DNA from: Flagellimonas allohymeniacidonis
Lineage (GTDB): Bacteria > Bacteroidota > Bacteroidia > Flavobacteriales > Flavobacteriaceae
NCBI RefSeq assembly: GCF_004296335.1
Contig: NZ_SGIU01000001.1
Location: 969,290 to 1,033,289 of the forward strand
Direction: 5' to 3'
Length of the DNA stretch: 64,000 bases
Part shown: piece by piece, positions 27,352 through 37,075 of the stretch
Position numbering within the stretch: position 1 is the stretch's first letter
How the letters are laid out: every line of letters begins with the position of its first letter
Program-made: the position numbers and the translations under genes
Notes under the pieces: model-generated
The model's database searches: none
What the model was told of the DNA's origin: nothing
The model's input: only the letters and a program-made list of their open reading frames with translations

Positions 27352-28317
27352 ATGCTTAAAGTTGGTGTCCTTGGTGCAGGACATTTGGGTAAAATCCATT
27401 TAAGGCTCTTAAACGAATCTGAAAAATATCAACTTGTTGGTTTTTACGATCCAGATGAAATCAATGCCAAAAAAGTAGCTGACGAATTTGGGTATACCTA
27501 TTTTCCGAATATCAATACTTTGATGGATGCCGTGGATGTGGTTGATATTGTGACACCTACCCTATCCCATTTCGATTGTGCCAAAAAGGCTATTGAGAGA
27601 GGATGCCATATTTTTATTGAAAAGCCGATAACCAATACGCTTGAAGAAGCCGAAAGTCTGCTGACCATGGCCAACGATAAAGGAGTAAAGGGCCAAGTGG
27701 GACATGTGGAGCGTTTCAATCCGGCTTTTTTGGGTGTAAAGGACAAGATTGAAAATCCCATGTTTATTGAGACCCATCGTTTGGCAGAGTTTAATCCCAG
27801 AGGAACCGATGTCCCGGTGGTATTGGATCTTATGATTCACGATATCGATGTGATCTTGAGCGTGGTCGGTTCAGAAGTAAAACAAATCAACGCAAGTGGT
27901 GTGTCCGTTATCAGCAGTTCCCCCGATATCGCCAATGCCAGAATCGAATTTGAGAACGGGTGTGTAGCGAATCTCACTTCAAGTAGAATTTCGTTGAAGA
28001 ATATGCGTAAATCGCGATTTTTTCAAAAAGATGCCTACATCTCGGTGGATTTCTTGGAAAAGAAGGTTGAGGTCGTAAAGATGAAAGATGCGCCGGAAAA
28101 ACCTGGAGATTTCGACATGATTCTGCAAAATGCCGAAGGGGTACGAAAACAAATCTATTTTGAAAACCCCGATATCCTCCCCAACAACGCCATCAAACAA
28201 GAGCTGGAAACCTTTGCAGATGCCATTGAGAACAATACAGAACCTATTGTCACTTTGGAACAGGGCACAAAAGCATTGCGGGTAGCTTTGCAGATTATTG
28301 AATCCTTCAAAAAGTAA
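27352..28317 (+). CDS. Gfo/Idh/MocA family oxidoreductase
   Basis: 321 residues. The N-terminal Rossmann fold has GVLGAGHLGKIHLRLL and the family's EKPITNTLEEAE, with the typical alpha/beta C-terminal domain. These enzymes are NAD(P)-linked dehydrogenases of sugars or of other polyols; the substrate is unknown. First gene of a plus-strand run that continues (5 bp gap) into the acyl-CoA dehydrogenase gene. No signal peptide, so cytosolic. Confidence 0.93.
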   Translation: MLKVGVLGAGHLGKIHLRLLNESEKYQLVGFYDPDEINAKKVADEFGYTYFPNINTLMDAVDVVDIVTPTLSHFDCAKKAIERGCHIFIEKPITNTLEEAESLLTMANDKGVKGQVGHVERFNPAFLGVKDKIENPMFIETHRLAEFNPRGTDVPVVLDLMIHDIDVILSVVGSEVKQINASGVSVISSSPDIANARIEFENGCVANLTSSRISLKNMRKSRFFQKDAYISVDFLEKKVEVVKMKDAPEKPGDFDMILQNAEGVRKQIYFENPDILPNNAIKQELETFADAIENNTEPIVTLEQGTKALRVALQIIESFKK

Positions 28318-28322
28318 TTGGA

Positions 28323-29213
28323 ATGAAAATAATAGCGGTTATTGGAGCCGGTACCATGGGCAACGGAATCGCCCACGTTTTTGCACAAAATGGGTTTCAG
28401 GTGAACCTTATTGATATTTCGGAAGCGTCTTTGGAAAAAGGCTTGTCCACCATTGGCAAAAATTTGGACCGAATGCTGTACAAAGAAAAAATCACAGAAG
28501 CTGAAAAAGAAAGTACACTCAAAAACATTAGCACGTTCACGCAAGTAAAGATAGGTGTTGAAAATACAGATTTGGTGGTAGAGGCGGCAACGGAGAATTT
28601 GGAAATCAAACTCAATATTTTCAAAGATCTGGATGCACTCTGTGATGCCAAAACCATTTTAGCGACCAATACCTCCTCCATTTCGATTACCCAAATAGCT
28701 GCCGTTACGCAACGACCCGAGAAAGTTATCGGAATGCATTTCATGAATCCGGTTCCCATTATGAAACTGGTAGAAATCATTAGGGGCTATAGTACTTCTG
28801 ATGAGGTTACCCAAACCATTATGGATTTGTCACAGAAACTGGGCAAAACCCCTACCGAGGTAAATGATTATCCCGGTTTTGTGGCCAACCGCATCTTAAT
28901 GCCCATGATCAATGAGGCCGTTGAAACCCTTTTTCACGGCGTGGCCGGAGTTAAGGAAATCGACACTGTAATGAAGTTGGGTATGGCTCATCCTATGGGA
29001 CCTTTGCAATTGGCCGACTTTATTGGACTTGATGTATGCCTTTCGATACTGAATGTGATGTATAACGGGTTCAAAAATCCGAAATACGCCCCTTGCCCAT
29101 TGTTGGTCAATATGGTGATGGCTGGAAAATTGGGGGTTAAATCAGGGGAAGGTTTCTACGATTATTCCGAGTCGCGGAAGGCAGAAAAAGTTGCCGCACA
29201 ATTTAGTTCATAG
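28323..29213 (+). CDS. 3-hydroxybutyryl-CoA / 3-hydroxyacyl-CoA dehydrogenase
   Basis: 296 residues, the length of the single-domain Hbd enzymes. The NAD motif GAGTMGNGIAHVF starts at residue 7. The active-site region reads MHFMNPVPIMKLVEII, with the catalytic histidine after GM, and the C-terminal domain has FVANRILMPMINEA and LGMAHPMGPLQLADFIGLD. It oxidises 3-hydroxyacyl-CoA to 3-ketoacyl-CoA in fatty-acid or butanoate metabolism. It lies between an oxidoreductase gene and the DUF1015 gene with gaps of 5 and 3 bp, so they form an operon. Confidence 0.96.
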   Translation: MKIIAVIGAGTMGNGIAHVFAQNGFQVNLIDISEASLEKGLSTIGKNLDRMLYKEKITEAEKESTLKNISTFTQVKIGVENTDLVVEAATENLEIKLNIFKDLDALCDAKTILATNTSSISITQIAAVTQRPEKVIGMHFMNPVPIMKLVEIIRGYSTSDEVTQTIMDLSQKLGKTPTEVNDYPGFVANRILMPMINEAVETLFHGVAGVKEIDTVMKLGMAHPMGPLQLADFIGLDVCLSILNVMYNGFKNPKYAPCPLLVNMVMAGKLGVKSGEGFYDYSESRKAEKVAAQFSS

Positions 29214-29216
29214 TGC

Positions 29217-30452
29217 ATGGCGCAGATTAAACCTTTCAAAGCGATTCGGCCCAAAAAGGACAAAGCACCCTTTGTGGTATCACGTTCTTACGAGGAATAC
29301 GATAAAAAAGAATTGAAGGCTGTTTTGCAATACAACCCCTTCTCCTTTTTGCATATCATCAATCCTGGTTTCAAATTTCACAAAACCATTTCGGGCCAAG
29401 AGCGATTTAAGTTGGTACATAATCGGTATTTGGAGTTTTTGGAGGAAGATATCTTCCAAGAAGATGGGGAGCCCTGCTTTTATCTCTATGAGACCGGAAA
29501 AAGCAAATTCCGAACCCTAGGTTTCTTTTGTGCTTGCAGTGTGCAGGACTATCGCAACAATGTGATCAAAAAGCATGAGGATACCATCCAGCGGAGAGAA
29601 AAACTATTTGCCGATTATCTGGAAACCGTAGGTTTTAACGCGGAACCGGTGTTGATGATGTATGAGGACAATCCAGAGATAAAGTCCATTCTCCTTAACG
29701 CGACCAAGACAACGCCCGAATATGATTTCACCACTACGGATAAAATCAGACATCGGCTTTGGAAAATAGCGAACAAGGATACTGTAAGTCATTTACAGAC
29801 CATTTTTGAGCAGATGGATGCGCTATATATTGCAGACGGGCACCATCGCAGTGCTTCGTCCAACTTACTGTCAGAACGGGTGAAAAACAAAAGTGAATCC
29901 CACCAAGGCACTGAGGCCTATAATTACTTTATGGCCTATCTTATTCCCGAATCCGAAGTAAAGATTTATGAATTCAATCGCATGGTGAAAGACCTCAACG
30001 GCTACGCCAAGGAGGAGTTCTTAATCAAATTGGATGAGTTTTTCCGAATTGAGAAAAAGGATGAGGGCCTGTACAAGCCGACGCAGAAGCATCACTTTAG
30101 CATGTATTTGGATGGGGAATTCTATTCGCTATATCTTAGAAAGACCAGTTACACCTTTACCGATGCCCTGAGCGAATTGGATACCCAAATTCTTTTTAAA
30201 ACCATATTGGAACCTATTTTGGGCATTCATGACCTTCGTAACGATAAACGCATATCCTATGGATATGGCAAGTACAATCTCATCAAAATGAAAGATAGCA
30301 TTGATAAAGGCGATTATGTCGTTGGTTTTAGTTTGGTTCCCATCAATGTCAATGAAATTAAGGCCATTGCAGATGCCGAATTGATCATGCCCCCTAAAAG
30401 TACCTATATCGAGCCCAAATTGAGGAGCGGATTGGCCATCTATGCGTTTTAA
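29217..30452 (+). CDS. DUF1015 family protein
   Basis: 411 residues, the usual length of the DUF1015 family. Recognised by IKPFKAIRPKKDKAPFV at the start, the central IADGHHRSASS and the C-terminal KDSIDKGDYVVGFSLVPI region. In this phylum DUF1015 often lies near serine/glycine or acyl-CoA genes; its biochemical function is not settled. Starts at ATG 29217, 3 bp after the dehydrogenase stop. Cytosolic, no signal. Confidence 0.93.
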   Translation: MAQIKPFKAIRPKKDKAPFVVSRSYEEYDKKELKAVLQYNPFSFLHIINPGFKFHKTISGQERFKLVHNRYLEFLEEDIFQEDGEPCFYLYETGKSKFRTLGFFCACSVQDYRNNVIKKHEDTIQRREKLFADYLETVGFNAEPVLMMYEDNPEIKSILLNATKTTPEYDFTTTDKIRHRLWKIANKDTVSHLQTIFEQMDALYIADGHHRSASSNLLSERVKNKSESHQGTEAYNYFMAYLIPESEVKIYEFNRMVKDLNGYAKEEFLIKLDEFFRIEKKDEGLYKPTQKHHFSMYLDGEFYSLYLRKTSYTFTDALSELDTQILFKTILEPILGIHDLRNDKRISYGYGKYNLIKMKDSIDKGDYVVGFSLVPINVNEIKAIADAELIMPPKSTYIEPKLRSGLAIYAF

Positions 30453-30463
30453 ACCATTACCCT

Positions 30464-31123
30464 ATGTCCATCGGAACAAATCTTAACAAAGTAAAAAGTA
30501 GTCTTCCTGGCCATGTTACCTTGGTTGCGGTTTCCAAAACCAAGCCCAAGGAGGTTATTTTGGAAGCCTACAATACCGGACATCGCATTTTTGGGGAAAA
30601 CAAGGTGCAGGAAATGGTGCAGAAATGGGAAGAACTGCCCAAAGACATCGAGTGGCACATGATTGGTCATGTCCAGCGAAACAAAGTGAAATACATGGCC
30701 CCATTTGTTTCCATGATTCATGGGGTAGATAGTTTTCGTCTTTTGAAAGAAATTGACAAACAGGCCAAAAAAAACAACAGGACCATTGATTGTCTGCTTC
30801 AGATGCACATTGCAAAGGAGGAAACAAAATTTGGTTTGGATGGAAATGAGTTAAAGGAAATAATCGTTTCGGAGGAATTTGAGCTTCTCAAAAACATCCG
30901 AATTGTTGGAGTGATGGGCATGGCCACTTTTACACCAGATGAGTCTCAAGTGAGAAAGGAATTCGCCTATCTAAAATCCATATTTGCTGAACTAAAGGAA
31001 CAACTGCCCGAAATCGATACCCTTTCCATGGGGATGAGTGGAGATTATGGCATCGCCATTGAGGAAGGCTCTACCATGGTGCGCATAGGAAGTAGTATCT
31101 TTGGGGCACGCAACTACCTATAA
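30464..31123 (+). CDS. yggS: YggS family pyridoxal phosphate-binding protein
   Basis: 219 residues. A PLP homeostasis protein of the alanine-racemase-like barrel fold, without a second domain. The PLP lysine is in LVAVSKTKP (about residue 25), followed by FGENKVQEMVQKWEEL, WHMIGHVQRNK, and the C-terminal LSMGMSGDYGIAIEEGSTMVRIG. It balances vitamin B6 pools and amino-acid metabolism. It sits in the plus-strand run between DUF1015 and the nuclease gene. Confidence 0.96.
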   Translation: MSIGTNLNKVKSSLPGHVTLVAVSKTKPKEVILEAYNTGHRIFGENKVQEMVQKWEELPKDIEWHMIGHVQRNKVKYMAPFVSMIHGVDSFRLLKEIDKQAKKNNRTIDCLLQMHIAKEETKFGLDGNELKEIIVSEEFELLKNIRIVGVMGMATFTPDESQVRKEFAYLKSIFAELKEQLPEIDTLSMGMSGDYGIAIEEGSTMVRIGSSIFGARNYL

Positions 31124-31140
31124 ACCGTTTAAAACATTAC

Positions 31141-32502
31141 ATGTACGCCATTCTTGACATTGAAAGCACCGGGGGCCAATTCAACGAAGAGGGTATTATG
31201 GAGATAGCGGTTTACCGCTATAACGGACATGAAGTGGTAGACCGGTTCATCAGTTTGATCAATCCCGAAAGGGAAATACAGCCTTTTGTTTCAAAACTCA
31301 CGGGTATCAATAACAAAATGTTGCGTTCGGCACCGAAGTTTCACGAAGTAGCCAAACGTATCATTGAAATTACCCAAGATGCGGTGGTTGTTGCGCACAA
31401 TGCCCAGTTTGATTATCGAATTCTTCGAACCGAGTTCAGGCGATTGGGATACGATTTTCAACGAAAGACCCTATGCACGGTTGACCTTTCAAAACAATTG
31501 CTTCCAGAAGCTGAATCGCATAGTTTGGGCAAGTTGGTTCGTTCTTTGGGCATCCCCATCAGTGATCGTCATCGAGCAAATGGAGATGCTATAGCCACTC
31601 TAAAGTTATTTGAACTTTTATTGGGCAAAGATGTAAAAAAGACCATTGTGAGTGAAGTCATCCGTGAGGCCGAACATGGCGAGCTCTCTCCAAATCAGTT
31701 AAAAATGGTTTCTTCCCTTCCTGCCAAAACAGGACTTTATTATATGTATGACAAGGACGGGAACCTTATTTTTTTAGGGAAGACCAAGGATATCCAGAAA
31801 AGGGTAAACCAACACTTTACAAACGTTGGGCAATTGGCACGAAAACTTCAAAAAGAAACCAAAAAGGTTACCCACGAACTTACTGGAAGTGAGGTTGTAG
31901 CAGTATTAAAGGAATACCTTGAGGTCAAGAAAAACAAACCTCGCTACAATACCATCAGCAAGAAGAAATTGTTCTCCCACGCCATCAACTTTTCGGAAAA
32001 TGGCACGCCACAAGTTCAGTTGGAAATCGTTAAAAATGCACAACGGTTAGTGTCAAGTTTGGGCTTCAATGGGATACCCTCGGCCAAGGTTTTCTTAAAA
32101 AAAATTAGCGAAGAGTACGAACTTTGTCCCAATGCATTGGGCTTATCCCCAGCTTGCAAAACTCCAGAGAATCAATGCCAAGGCAGTTGTATTGAAGTAC
32201 AGAATGTCAGGGCATACAACGAAAAAATGGAAACCGTACTCATGAAATATAGCCTCGCTGGAAAAAACTGGGTCTTGGTCGATAAGGGGCGAAAACTAGG
32301 TGAGCGAAGCTTTATTCTCATCAAAAATGGTCGGCTTGAGGGCTTTGGCTATACTGAGCTCAATCATCAAATGAATAATATTCATATATTAGAATCGCTA
32401 TTGACCCCAATGTCGAGTGACGAAAACACTACTTTCATTATTGAATCCTATTTGAGAAAAAAGAATAGCCTCAAGATTTTAGAGTTAACGCCTGCCTTTT
32501 GA
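31141..32502 (+). CDS. exonuclease (DnaQ-like) fused to GIY-YIG nuclease domain
   Basis: 453 residues. An N-terminal DEDDh 3'-5' exonuclease (about 1-165): ILDIESTGG gives the first Asp/Glu, HNAQFDYRILR the middle Asp, and HRANGDAIAT the final His and Asp. A GIY-YIG domain follows (about 195-275; TGLYYMYDKDGNLIFLGKTK), then a UvrC-like part with cysteines (ELCPNALGLSPACK and QGSCIEV) and an unassigned tail to 453. The combination resembles the 'Cho/UvrC N-terminal with exonuclease' proteins, which cut damaged DNA. A repair role is inferred. Confidence 0.93.
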   Translation: MYAILDIESTGGQFNEEGIMEIAVYRYNGHEVVDRFISLINPEREIQPFVSKLTGINNKMLRSAPKFHEVAKRIIEITQDAVVVAHNAQFDYRILRTEFRRLGYDFQRKTLCTVDLSKQLLPEAESHSLGKLVRSLGIPISDRHRANGDAIATLKLFELLLGKDVKKTIVSEVIREAEHGELSPNQLKMVSSLPAKTGLYYMYDKDGNLIFLGKTKDIQKRVNQHFTNVGQLARKLQKETKKVTHELTGSEVVAVLKEYLEVKKNKPRYNTISKKKLFSHAINFSENGTPQVQLEIVKNAQRLVSSLGFNGIPSAKVFLKKISEEYELCPNALGLSPACKTPENQCQGSCIEVQNVRAYNEKMETVLMKYSLAGKNWVLVDKGRKLGERSFILIKNGRLEGFGYTELNHQMNNIHILESLLTPMSSDENTTFIIESYLRKKNSLKILELTPAF

Positions 32503-33326
32503 GAGAGCATAAAATACATTCTGGTTGGAAAAATAAGCTTCATGAAATTATTTATGAGGCCGATACTCCATTAGGAAAGATTTTTGACATCGCCTTGGTG
32601 GCCCTTATTGTTTTGAGTGTTATTTTGGTAATGCTCGAAAGTGTGAAAGAAGTGGATAGAAGCTATCACCAAATACTTCTCACACTTGAATGGATAGTGA
32701 CCATATTTTTCACCTTCGAATACATCGCGCGATTGATCAGCATTAAAAAACCGTGGAAGTATGCACTTAGCTTTTATGGTATTATTGATCTAATCTCAAC
32801 AATTCCCTTATATCTTTCCTACATCCTTGCCGGCTCCCAAGTGTTGTTGGCAGTTCGTGCCTTTCGACTGCTGCGGATATTTCGAATATTGAAATTGGTG
32901 AAGTTTCTTGGCGAGGCTTCACAGCTGAAGGCCGCCCTGAGAGCGAGCCGAACCAAAATAGCGGTATTCATTTACGTAGTTCTTATACTTTCGGTTATTA
33001 TGGGTACCATTATGTACTTGATTGAAAGTAACGAAGCCGGATTTACCAGTATTCCTCGAAGTATTTATTGGACGATTGTCACCCTTACTACGGTAGGGTA
33101 TGGTGATATTGCTCCGCAAACCACCTTGGGGCAATTTTTGGCCACTGTGGTCATGGTTTTGGGCTACGGAATCATTGCCGTGCCCACGGGCATTGTGACC
33201 GTTGAGTTTTCCAAACAAAAGGGTAAGAGTTTGATACACACCAATACCCAATGCTGCAAAAGCTGTTCGGCGGAAGGCCATAGGGATGACGCATCACACT
33301 GTTATAATTGTGGTGAACCCTTATGA
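32499..33326 (+). CDS. voltage-gated potassium channel (ion transporter) with C-terminal zinc ribbon
   Basis: 275 residues, start TTG overlapping the upstream stop (TTGA). Six membrane segments: S1-S3 (about 26-105), an S4 rich in arginine (RAFRLLRIFRILKL), S5, then the pore helix and selectivity filter TTVGYGDI and S6 (about 215-240). This is the Kv-type layout. The last about 30 residues carry CCKSCSAEGHRDDASHCYNCG, a pair of CxxC motifs forming a zinc ribbon in the cytosol. It may regulate gating or assembly. Lies in the plus-strand run before miaA. Confidence 0.94.
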   Translation: MREHKIHSGWKNKLHEIIYEADTPLGKIFDIALVALIVLSVILVMLESVKEVDRSYHQILLTLEWIVTIFFTFEYIARLISIKKPWKYALSFYGIIDLISTIPLYLSYILAGSQVLLAVRAFRLLRIFRILKLVKFLGEASQLKAALRASRTKIAVFIYVVLILSVIMGTIMYLIESNEAGFTSIPRSIYWTIVTLTTVGYGDIAPQTTLGQFLATVVMVLGYGIIAVPTGIVTVEFSKQKGKSLIHTNTQCCKSCSAEGHRDDASHCYNCGEPL

Positions 33327-34243
33327 ATCAGAAAACCTTGTTAGCTGTAGTGGGTCCCACAGCAATCGGAAAGACCCGATTGGCCATAGCTCTTGCCAAA
33401 CATTTCAATACGGAAATCATATCGGCTGATTCCCGTCAGTTTTTCAAAGAGATGAGAATAGGCACGGCTGTACCCAGCTCCAAAGAGCTTACGGAAGCCA
33501 AGCACCATTTCATTCAGCATAAAAGCATCCATGAGACTTACTCTGTTGGAGACTTTGAAAAGGAAGTCATGGCTTTGCTTCATCGCTTATTTCAGGAAAA
33601 AGATACAGTCGTTTTAGTCGGTGGCAGCGGTTTGTATGTTGACGCCTTGGTAAAAGGGCTGGATGAATTCCCCGAAGTCAATCCTAAGATTCGAAAAACT
33701 TTGAATAAAAGGCTGCTGGATGAAGGCATAGAAAGTCTTCAGAGAGAACTTAAAGCAAGGGACCCGCTTTATTATGACCAAGTAGATTTGATGAATCCGC
33801 ACCGCGTTATTCGTGCTTTGGAGGTTTCTATAAGTTCCGGACGACCGTTTTCCTCATTCCGAAGAAAGCACAAAACAAACAGGTTTTTTCAAACGGTATA
33901 TGTGGGAATAGATGCTGACAGAGCGATAATTTATGACCGAATCAACAGAAGGGTAGATAGTATGATGGACGAGGGCCTACTTGACGAAGCAAGACAATTG
34001 CACCCATTCAAAGAACTAAACGCCCTTCAAACCGTGGGCTACCGGGAATTGTTTGAATTTTTTGAAGAAAAATGCACTCTCGATTTTGCCGTAGAGGAAA
34101 TAAAGAAAAATACGCGAAGGTTTGCCAAACGCCAATTGACCTGGCTTAGAAAAAACGAACATATTATTTGGTCGAACTATGCCGACCCGCTGGAAAAAAT
34201 CATTCAACGAATAAAGAACGAAATTGGTGCGAGCAATGACTGA
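33323..34243 (+). CDS. miaA: tRNA dimethylallyltransferase
   Basis: 306 residues. Transfers the dimethylallyl group to adenosine 37 of tRNAs reading UNN codons. Marks: P-loop GPTAIGKTRLAIALA, ISADSRQFFKEMRIGT, the Asp-containing VGGSGLYVDAL region, and QTVGYRELFEFF near the end. Start ATG overlaps the channel gene's stop by 4 bp (ATGA), and the last bases overlap the next gene. Confidence 0.97.
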   Translation: MNQKTLLAVVGPTAIGKTRLAIALAKHFNTEIISADSRQFFKEMRIGTAVPSSKELTEAKHHFIQHKSIHETYSVGDFEKEVMALLHRLFQEKDTVVLVGGSGLYVDALVKGLDEFPEVNPKIRKTLNKRLLDEGIESLQRELKARDPLYYDQVDLMNPHRVIRALEVSISSGRPFSSFRRKHKTNRFFQTVYVGIDADRAIIYDRINRRVDSMMDEGLLDEARQLHPFKELNALQTVGYRELFEFFEEKCTLDFAVEEIKKNTRRFAKRQLTWLRKNEHIIWSNYADPLEKIIQRIKNEIGASND

Positions 34244-34730
34244 GAACAAAAAGGTATTTATTGTTATGGGTGTATCCGGAACGGGCAAGACCACTGTCGG
34301 GAAATTATTGGGCAAAGCCCTGGACATTCCCTTTTTTGATGGAGATGACTACCATCCAGAGACCAATGTGCAAAAAATGTCGGCGGGCATCCCATTAAAT
34401 GATCAAGACCGGGAAGGCTGGCTATTAACGCTTAATGAATTGGCCCAAAAACATCGATCCTCCGGTGCTGTTATCGCCTGTTCTGCCCTGAAGGAATCCT
34501 ACCGTAAAATTTTGAGGAAAGATTTAGATAATCATTTGGAGTTCGTGTTCTTACAAGGTTCCTTTGAACTTATCAAGAAAAGAATGGAAAGTCGAAAAGA
34601 TCACTTTATGCCCGCGGCCCTGCTCAAATCCCAATTCGATACTTTAGAACCCCCGAACGACGCAATCACGCTTTCTATAACCAATGACCCGGAAATGTTA
34701 GTTTCCCAAATTTTGAGGAAACGGCAATAA
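34236..34730 (+). CDS. gntK: gluconokinase
   Basis: 164 residues from ATG 34236, inside the end of miaA (8 bp overlap). Phosphorylates gluconate to 6-phosphogluconate. P-loop MGVSGTGKTTVGKLL, FFDGDDYHPETNVQKMSAGIPL and DREGWLLTLN are the family's typical core, and CSALKESYRKIL the conserved Cys-Ser-Ala region. An upstream start at 34224 is possible. Its probable transporter partner GntP lies about 2.3 kb downstream, with one gene between. Confidence 0.95.
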   Translation: MTENKKVFIVMGVSGTGKTTVGKLLGKALDIPFFDGDDYHPETNVQKMSAGIPLNDQDREGWLLTLNELAQKHRSSGAVIACSALKESYRKILRKDLDNHLEFVFLQGSFELIKKRMESRKDHFMPAALLKSQFDTLEPPNDAITLSITNDPEMLVSQILRKRQ

Positions 34731-34872
34731 TTGCTTCTTTTTTTGATGATTTACTAAAACTTAACACCTTAAGAAGCCTATATCCACTATATTGTCAAAC
34801 TTTAATGGTTAGGCCGGTAACAAAAACTTTGTAATTGCGTCTAACTGACAACTAATTTAAATTTTACCTAAA

Positions 34873-36921
34873 ATGAAAAAAGTATGCTTTTTGGCTGCTT
34901 CCTTAATTTTTGTTGCAAGCTGCAAGGAAGAGTCGAAAGAGACCGCAGAGGTTGAAAAAATCCCCGGTATCGTATTGGAAAATATGGATGCCACGGTCAG
35001 TCCAAAAGAAGATTTTTACAATTATGTCAACGGTAACTGGATGAAGAACACCGAGATTCCAGAAGACCGTACCCGTTGGGGAGGTTTCTCGGTGCTTCGC
35101 AAATCAACAGATGCCGATGTACTTCAGATCATTGCTGATGCAAAAGAAGGCAACACCTATGACGCTTCCACAGATCAGGCCAAAGCCTTGGCCATTTTTG
35201 ATACCAAAATGGATACCGCGGCGCGGAATGAAGCCGGTATAGCACCATTGCAACCTGCGCTTGACGCGATAGCGGGAATTGGCAATCTCAACGACCTTCA
35301 AACGGTACTTGCCACTAACCCATCCGTTTCTTCTCCCTTCCTTAACCTTGGGGTATTTGCAGACTTGAACAATAGTGCCATGAATGGAGTGTATCTAGGT
35401 CCAAGTGGTCTTGGACTTCCCGAGCGTGATTACTATCTGGAAGATGATGATAAGTCCAAAGAAATTAGGGAGGAATACAAAAAACACATTGTTAAGATGC
35501 TTCAAATATTGGGCGACAGTGAAGCGGATGCCCAAGCAGCTTCCGAAAAGATTTTGGAGCTGGAGACCCAACTGGCTGAACCTCGTTTAAACAAAGTACA
35601 AAGAAGGGATGCCCGAAATTTGAATAATCCAAGAAGCCTCACGGATGCAGATGATATGCTTTCAAGTATTGACTTAAAAAAGATGGTCGTAGATCTTGGT
35701 GCAACTAAAAAGTTTGATACACTTTTTGTTACCCAATTGGACTACACCAATGCATTAAATGACTTTTTAAAAAATACTCCCATTGAAGATATTAAGACCT
35801 TGGTACGATGGGACACTTTTAATAGTGCTGCTGCTAGGCTTACCACGGATATTGAAACCGCAAATTGGGAGTTTTACAGCAAATATCTAAGAGGGGCCGA
35901 AAAACAGCGTCCAGCTGATGAGAGAGCCCTAGCAACGGTAAATAGATCTGTTGGGGAAGCACTTGGTCAATTGTACGTAGATGCAAAGTTCCCGCCAGAG
36001 GCCAAGGCCAAGGCCGAAAAAATGATTGCCAACGTTATAGATGCATACAAGGAACGTATACAAAAGTTGGATTGGATGGGAGATTCCACCAAGACCAAGG
36101 CCATTGAGAAACTGGATAAGTTCACAGTGAAAATTGCATATCCTGATTCATGGGAAGATTACTCGGCTATGGGAGTTGCAGCAGACAAATCCTATTTTGA
36201 CAATATGGTCGCAGTTGACAAATGGCAACGTGAAGACAACCTTTCCGATATAGGGGAACCTGTTGATAAAAGTGAATGGGGAATGTCACCTCAAACGGTA
36301 AATGCTTATTTCAATCCGCTAAACAACGAAATCGTATTCCCTGCGGCTATCCTTCAACCTCCATTTTACAACTACACAGCGGATGAAGCGGTAAATTACG
36401 GTGGAATTGGTGCTGTAATTGGACACGAAATTTCCCATGCGTTTGATGACAGCGGTTCGCGTTTTGATTCCGATGGGAATTTAAAAAATTGGTGGACGGA
36501 AGAAGATTTGGCTGCGTTTACACAACGTGGGGATTCTTTGGCAGCACAATATGATAAGGTAGAAGTACTTCCTGAGGTATTTGTAAACGGAAAGTTCACC
36601 TTGGGTGAGAATATCGGAGACCTTGGAGGTGTATTGGGTGCCTACGACGGGCTTCAACGTCACTTTGCGGAAAACGGAAGACCGGAGAACATCGATGGGT
36701 TCACTCCAGAGCAACGCTTTTTTATGTCTTGGGCCACAGTTTGGAGAACCAAGATTCGTGATGAAGCCTTGCAGACACAAATCAAAACTGACCCTCATTC
36801 CCCCGGGCAGGTGAGAGCCATTCAACCCTTATTGAACGTTCAGGCGTTTTACGATGCCTTCGATATCAAGGAAGGTGATAAAATGTATTTGGCCCCCGAG
36901 GATAGGGTTCAAATATGGTAG
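34873..36921 (+). CDS. M13 family metallopeptidase (neprilysin-like), lipoprotein
   Basis: 682 residues. Lipoprotein signal (FVASC, cysteine 17), then the M13 N-terminal domain (about 40-420; DFYNYVNGNWMKNTEIP) and the catalytic domain. The zinc ligands are His518 and His522 in VIGHEISHAFDD, plus Glu579 in GENIGDLGG, with Asp583 behind it. The family trims oligopeptides outside the cell membrane; it may feed peptide uptake or control peptide signals. Own transcript with a strong terminator. Confidence 0.97.
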   Translation: MKKVCFLAASLIFVASCKEESKETAEVEKIPGIVLENMDATVSPKEDFYNYVNGNWMKNTEIPEDRTRWGGFSVLRKSTDADVLQIIADAKEGNTYDASTDQAKALAIFDTKMDTAARNEAGIAPLQPALDAIAGIGNLNDLQTVLATNPSVSSPFLNLGVFADLNNSAMNGVYLGPSGLGLPERDYYLEDDDKSKEIREEYKKHIVKMLQILGDSEADAQAASEKILELETQLAEPRLNKVQRRDARNLNNPRSLTDADDMLSSIDLKKMVVDLGATKKFDTLFVTQLDYTNALNDFLKNTPIEDIKTLVRWDTFNSAAARLTTDIETANWEFYSKYLRGAEKQRPADERALATVNRSVGEALGQLYVDAKFPPEAKAKAEKMIANVIDAYKERIQKLDWMGDSTKTKAIEKLDKFTVKIAYPDSWEDYSAMGVAADKSYFDNMVAVDKWQREDNLSDIGEPVDKSEWGMSPQTVNAYFNPLNNEIVFPAAILQPPFYNYTADEAVNYGGIGAVIGHEISHAFDDSGSRFDSDGNLKNWWTEEDLAAFTQRGDSLAAQYDKVEVLPEVFVNGKFTLGENIGDLGGVLGAYDGLQRHFAENGRPENIDGFTPEQRFFMSWATVWRTKIRDEALQTQIKTDPHSPGQVRAIQPLLNVQAFYDAFDIKEGDKMYLAPEDRVQIW

Positions 36922-36942
36922 TTATTGCCAATACAATCTTTT

Positions 36943-36977
36943 AAAAAGGGGAAGGCTTTCGGGTCTTCCCCTTTTTT
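36943..36977 (+). terminator. Rho-independent terminator after the M13 gene
   Basis: AAAAAGGGGAAG pairs with CTTCCCCTTTTT around a loop of about 10 bases, followed by the T-run at 36972-36977. Confidence 0.88.
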
Positions 36978-37008
36978 CATTGGAATAATACGCAACGGTC
37001 CATGTCTA

Positions 37009-37041
37009 TTGACACTCCTTTTGTAAATTCTATTATATTTG
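37009..37041 (+). promoter_or_regulatory. promoter of the GntP-type permease gene
   Basis: TTG at 37009-37011, a 22-bp spacer, then TATATTTG at 37034-37041, an exact TAnnTTTG; ATG at 37076. Confidence 0.55.
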
Positions 37042-37075
37042 AGCACATGGCCCAAACCAGACTCAATTCCATTTT

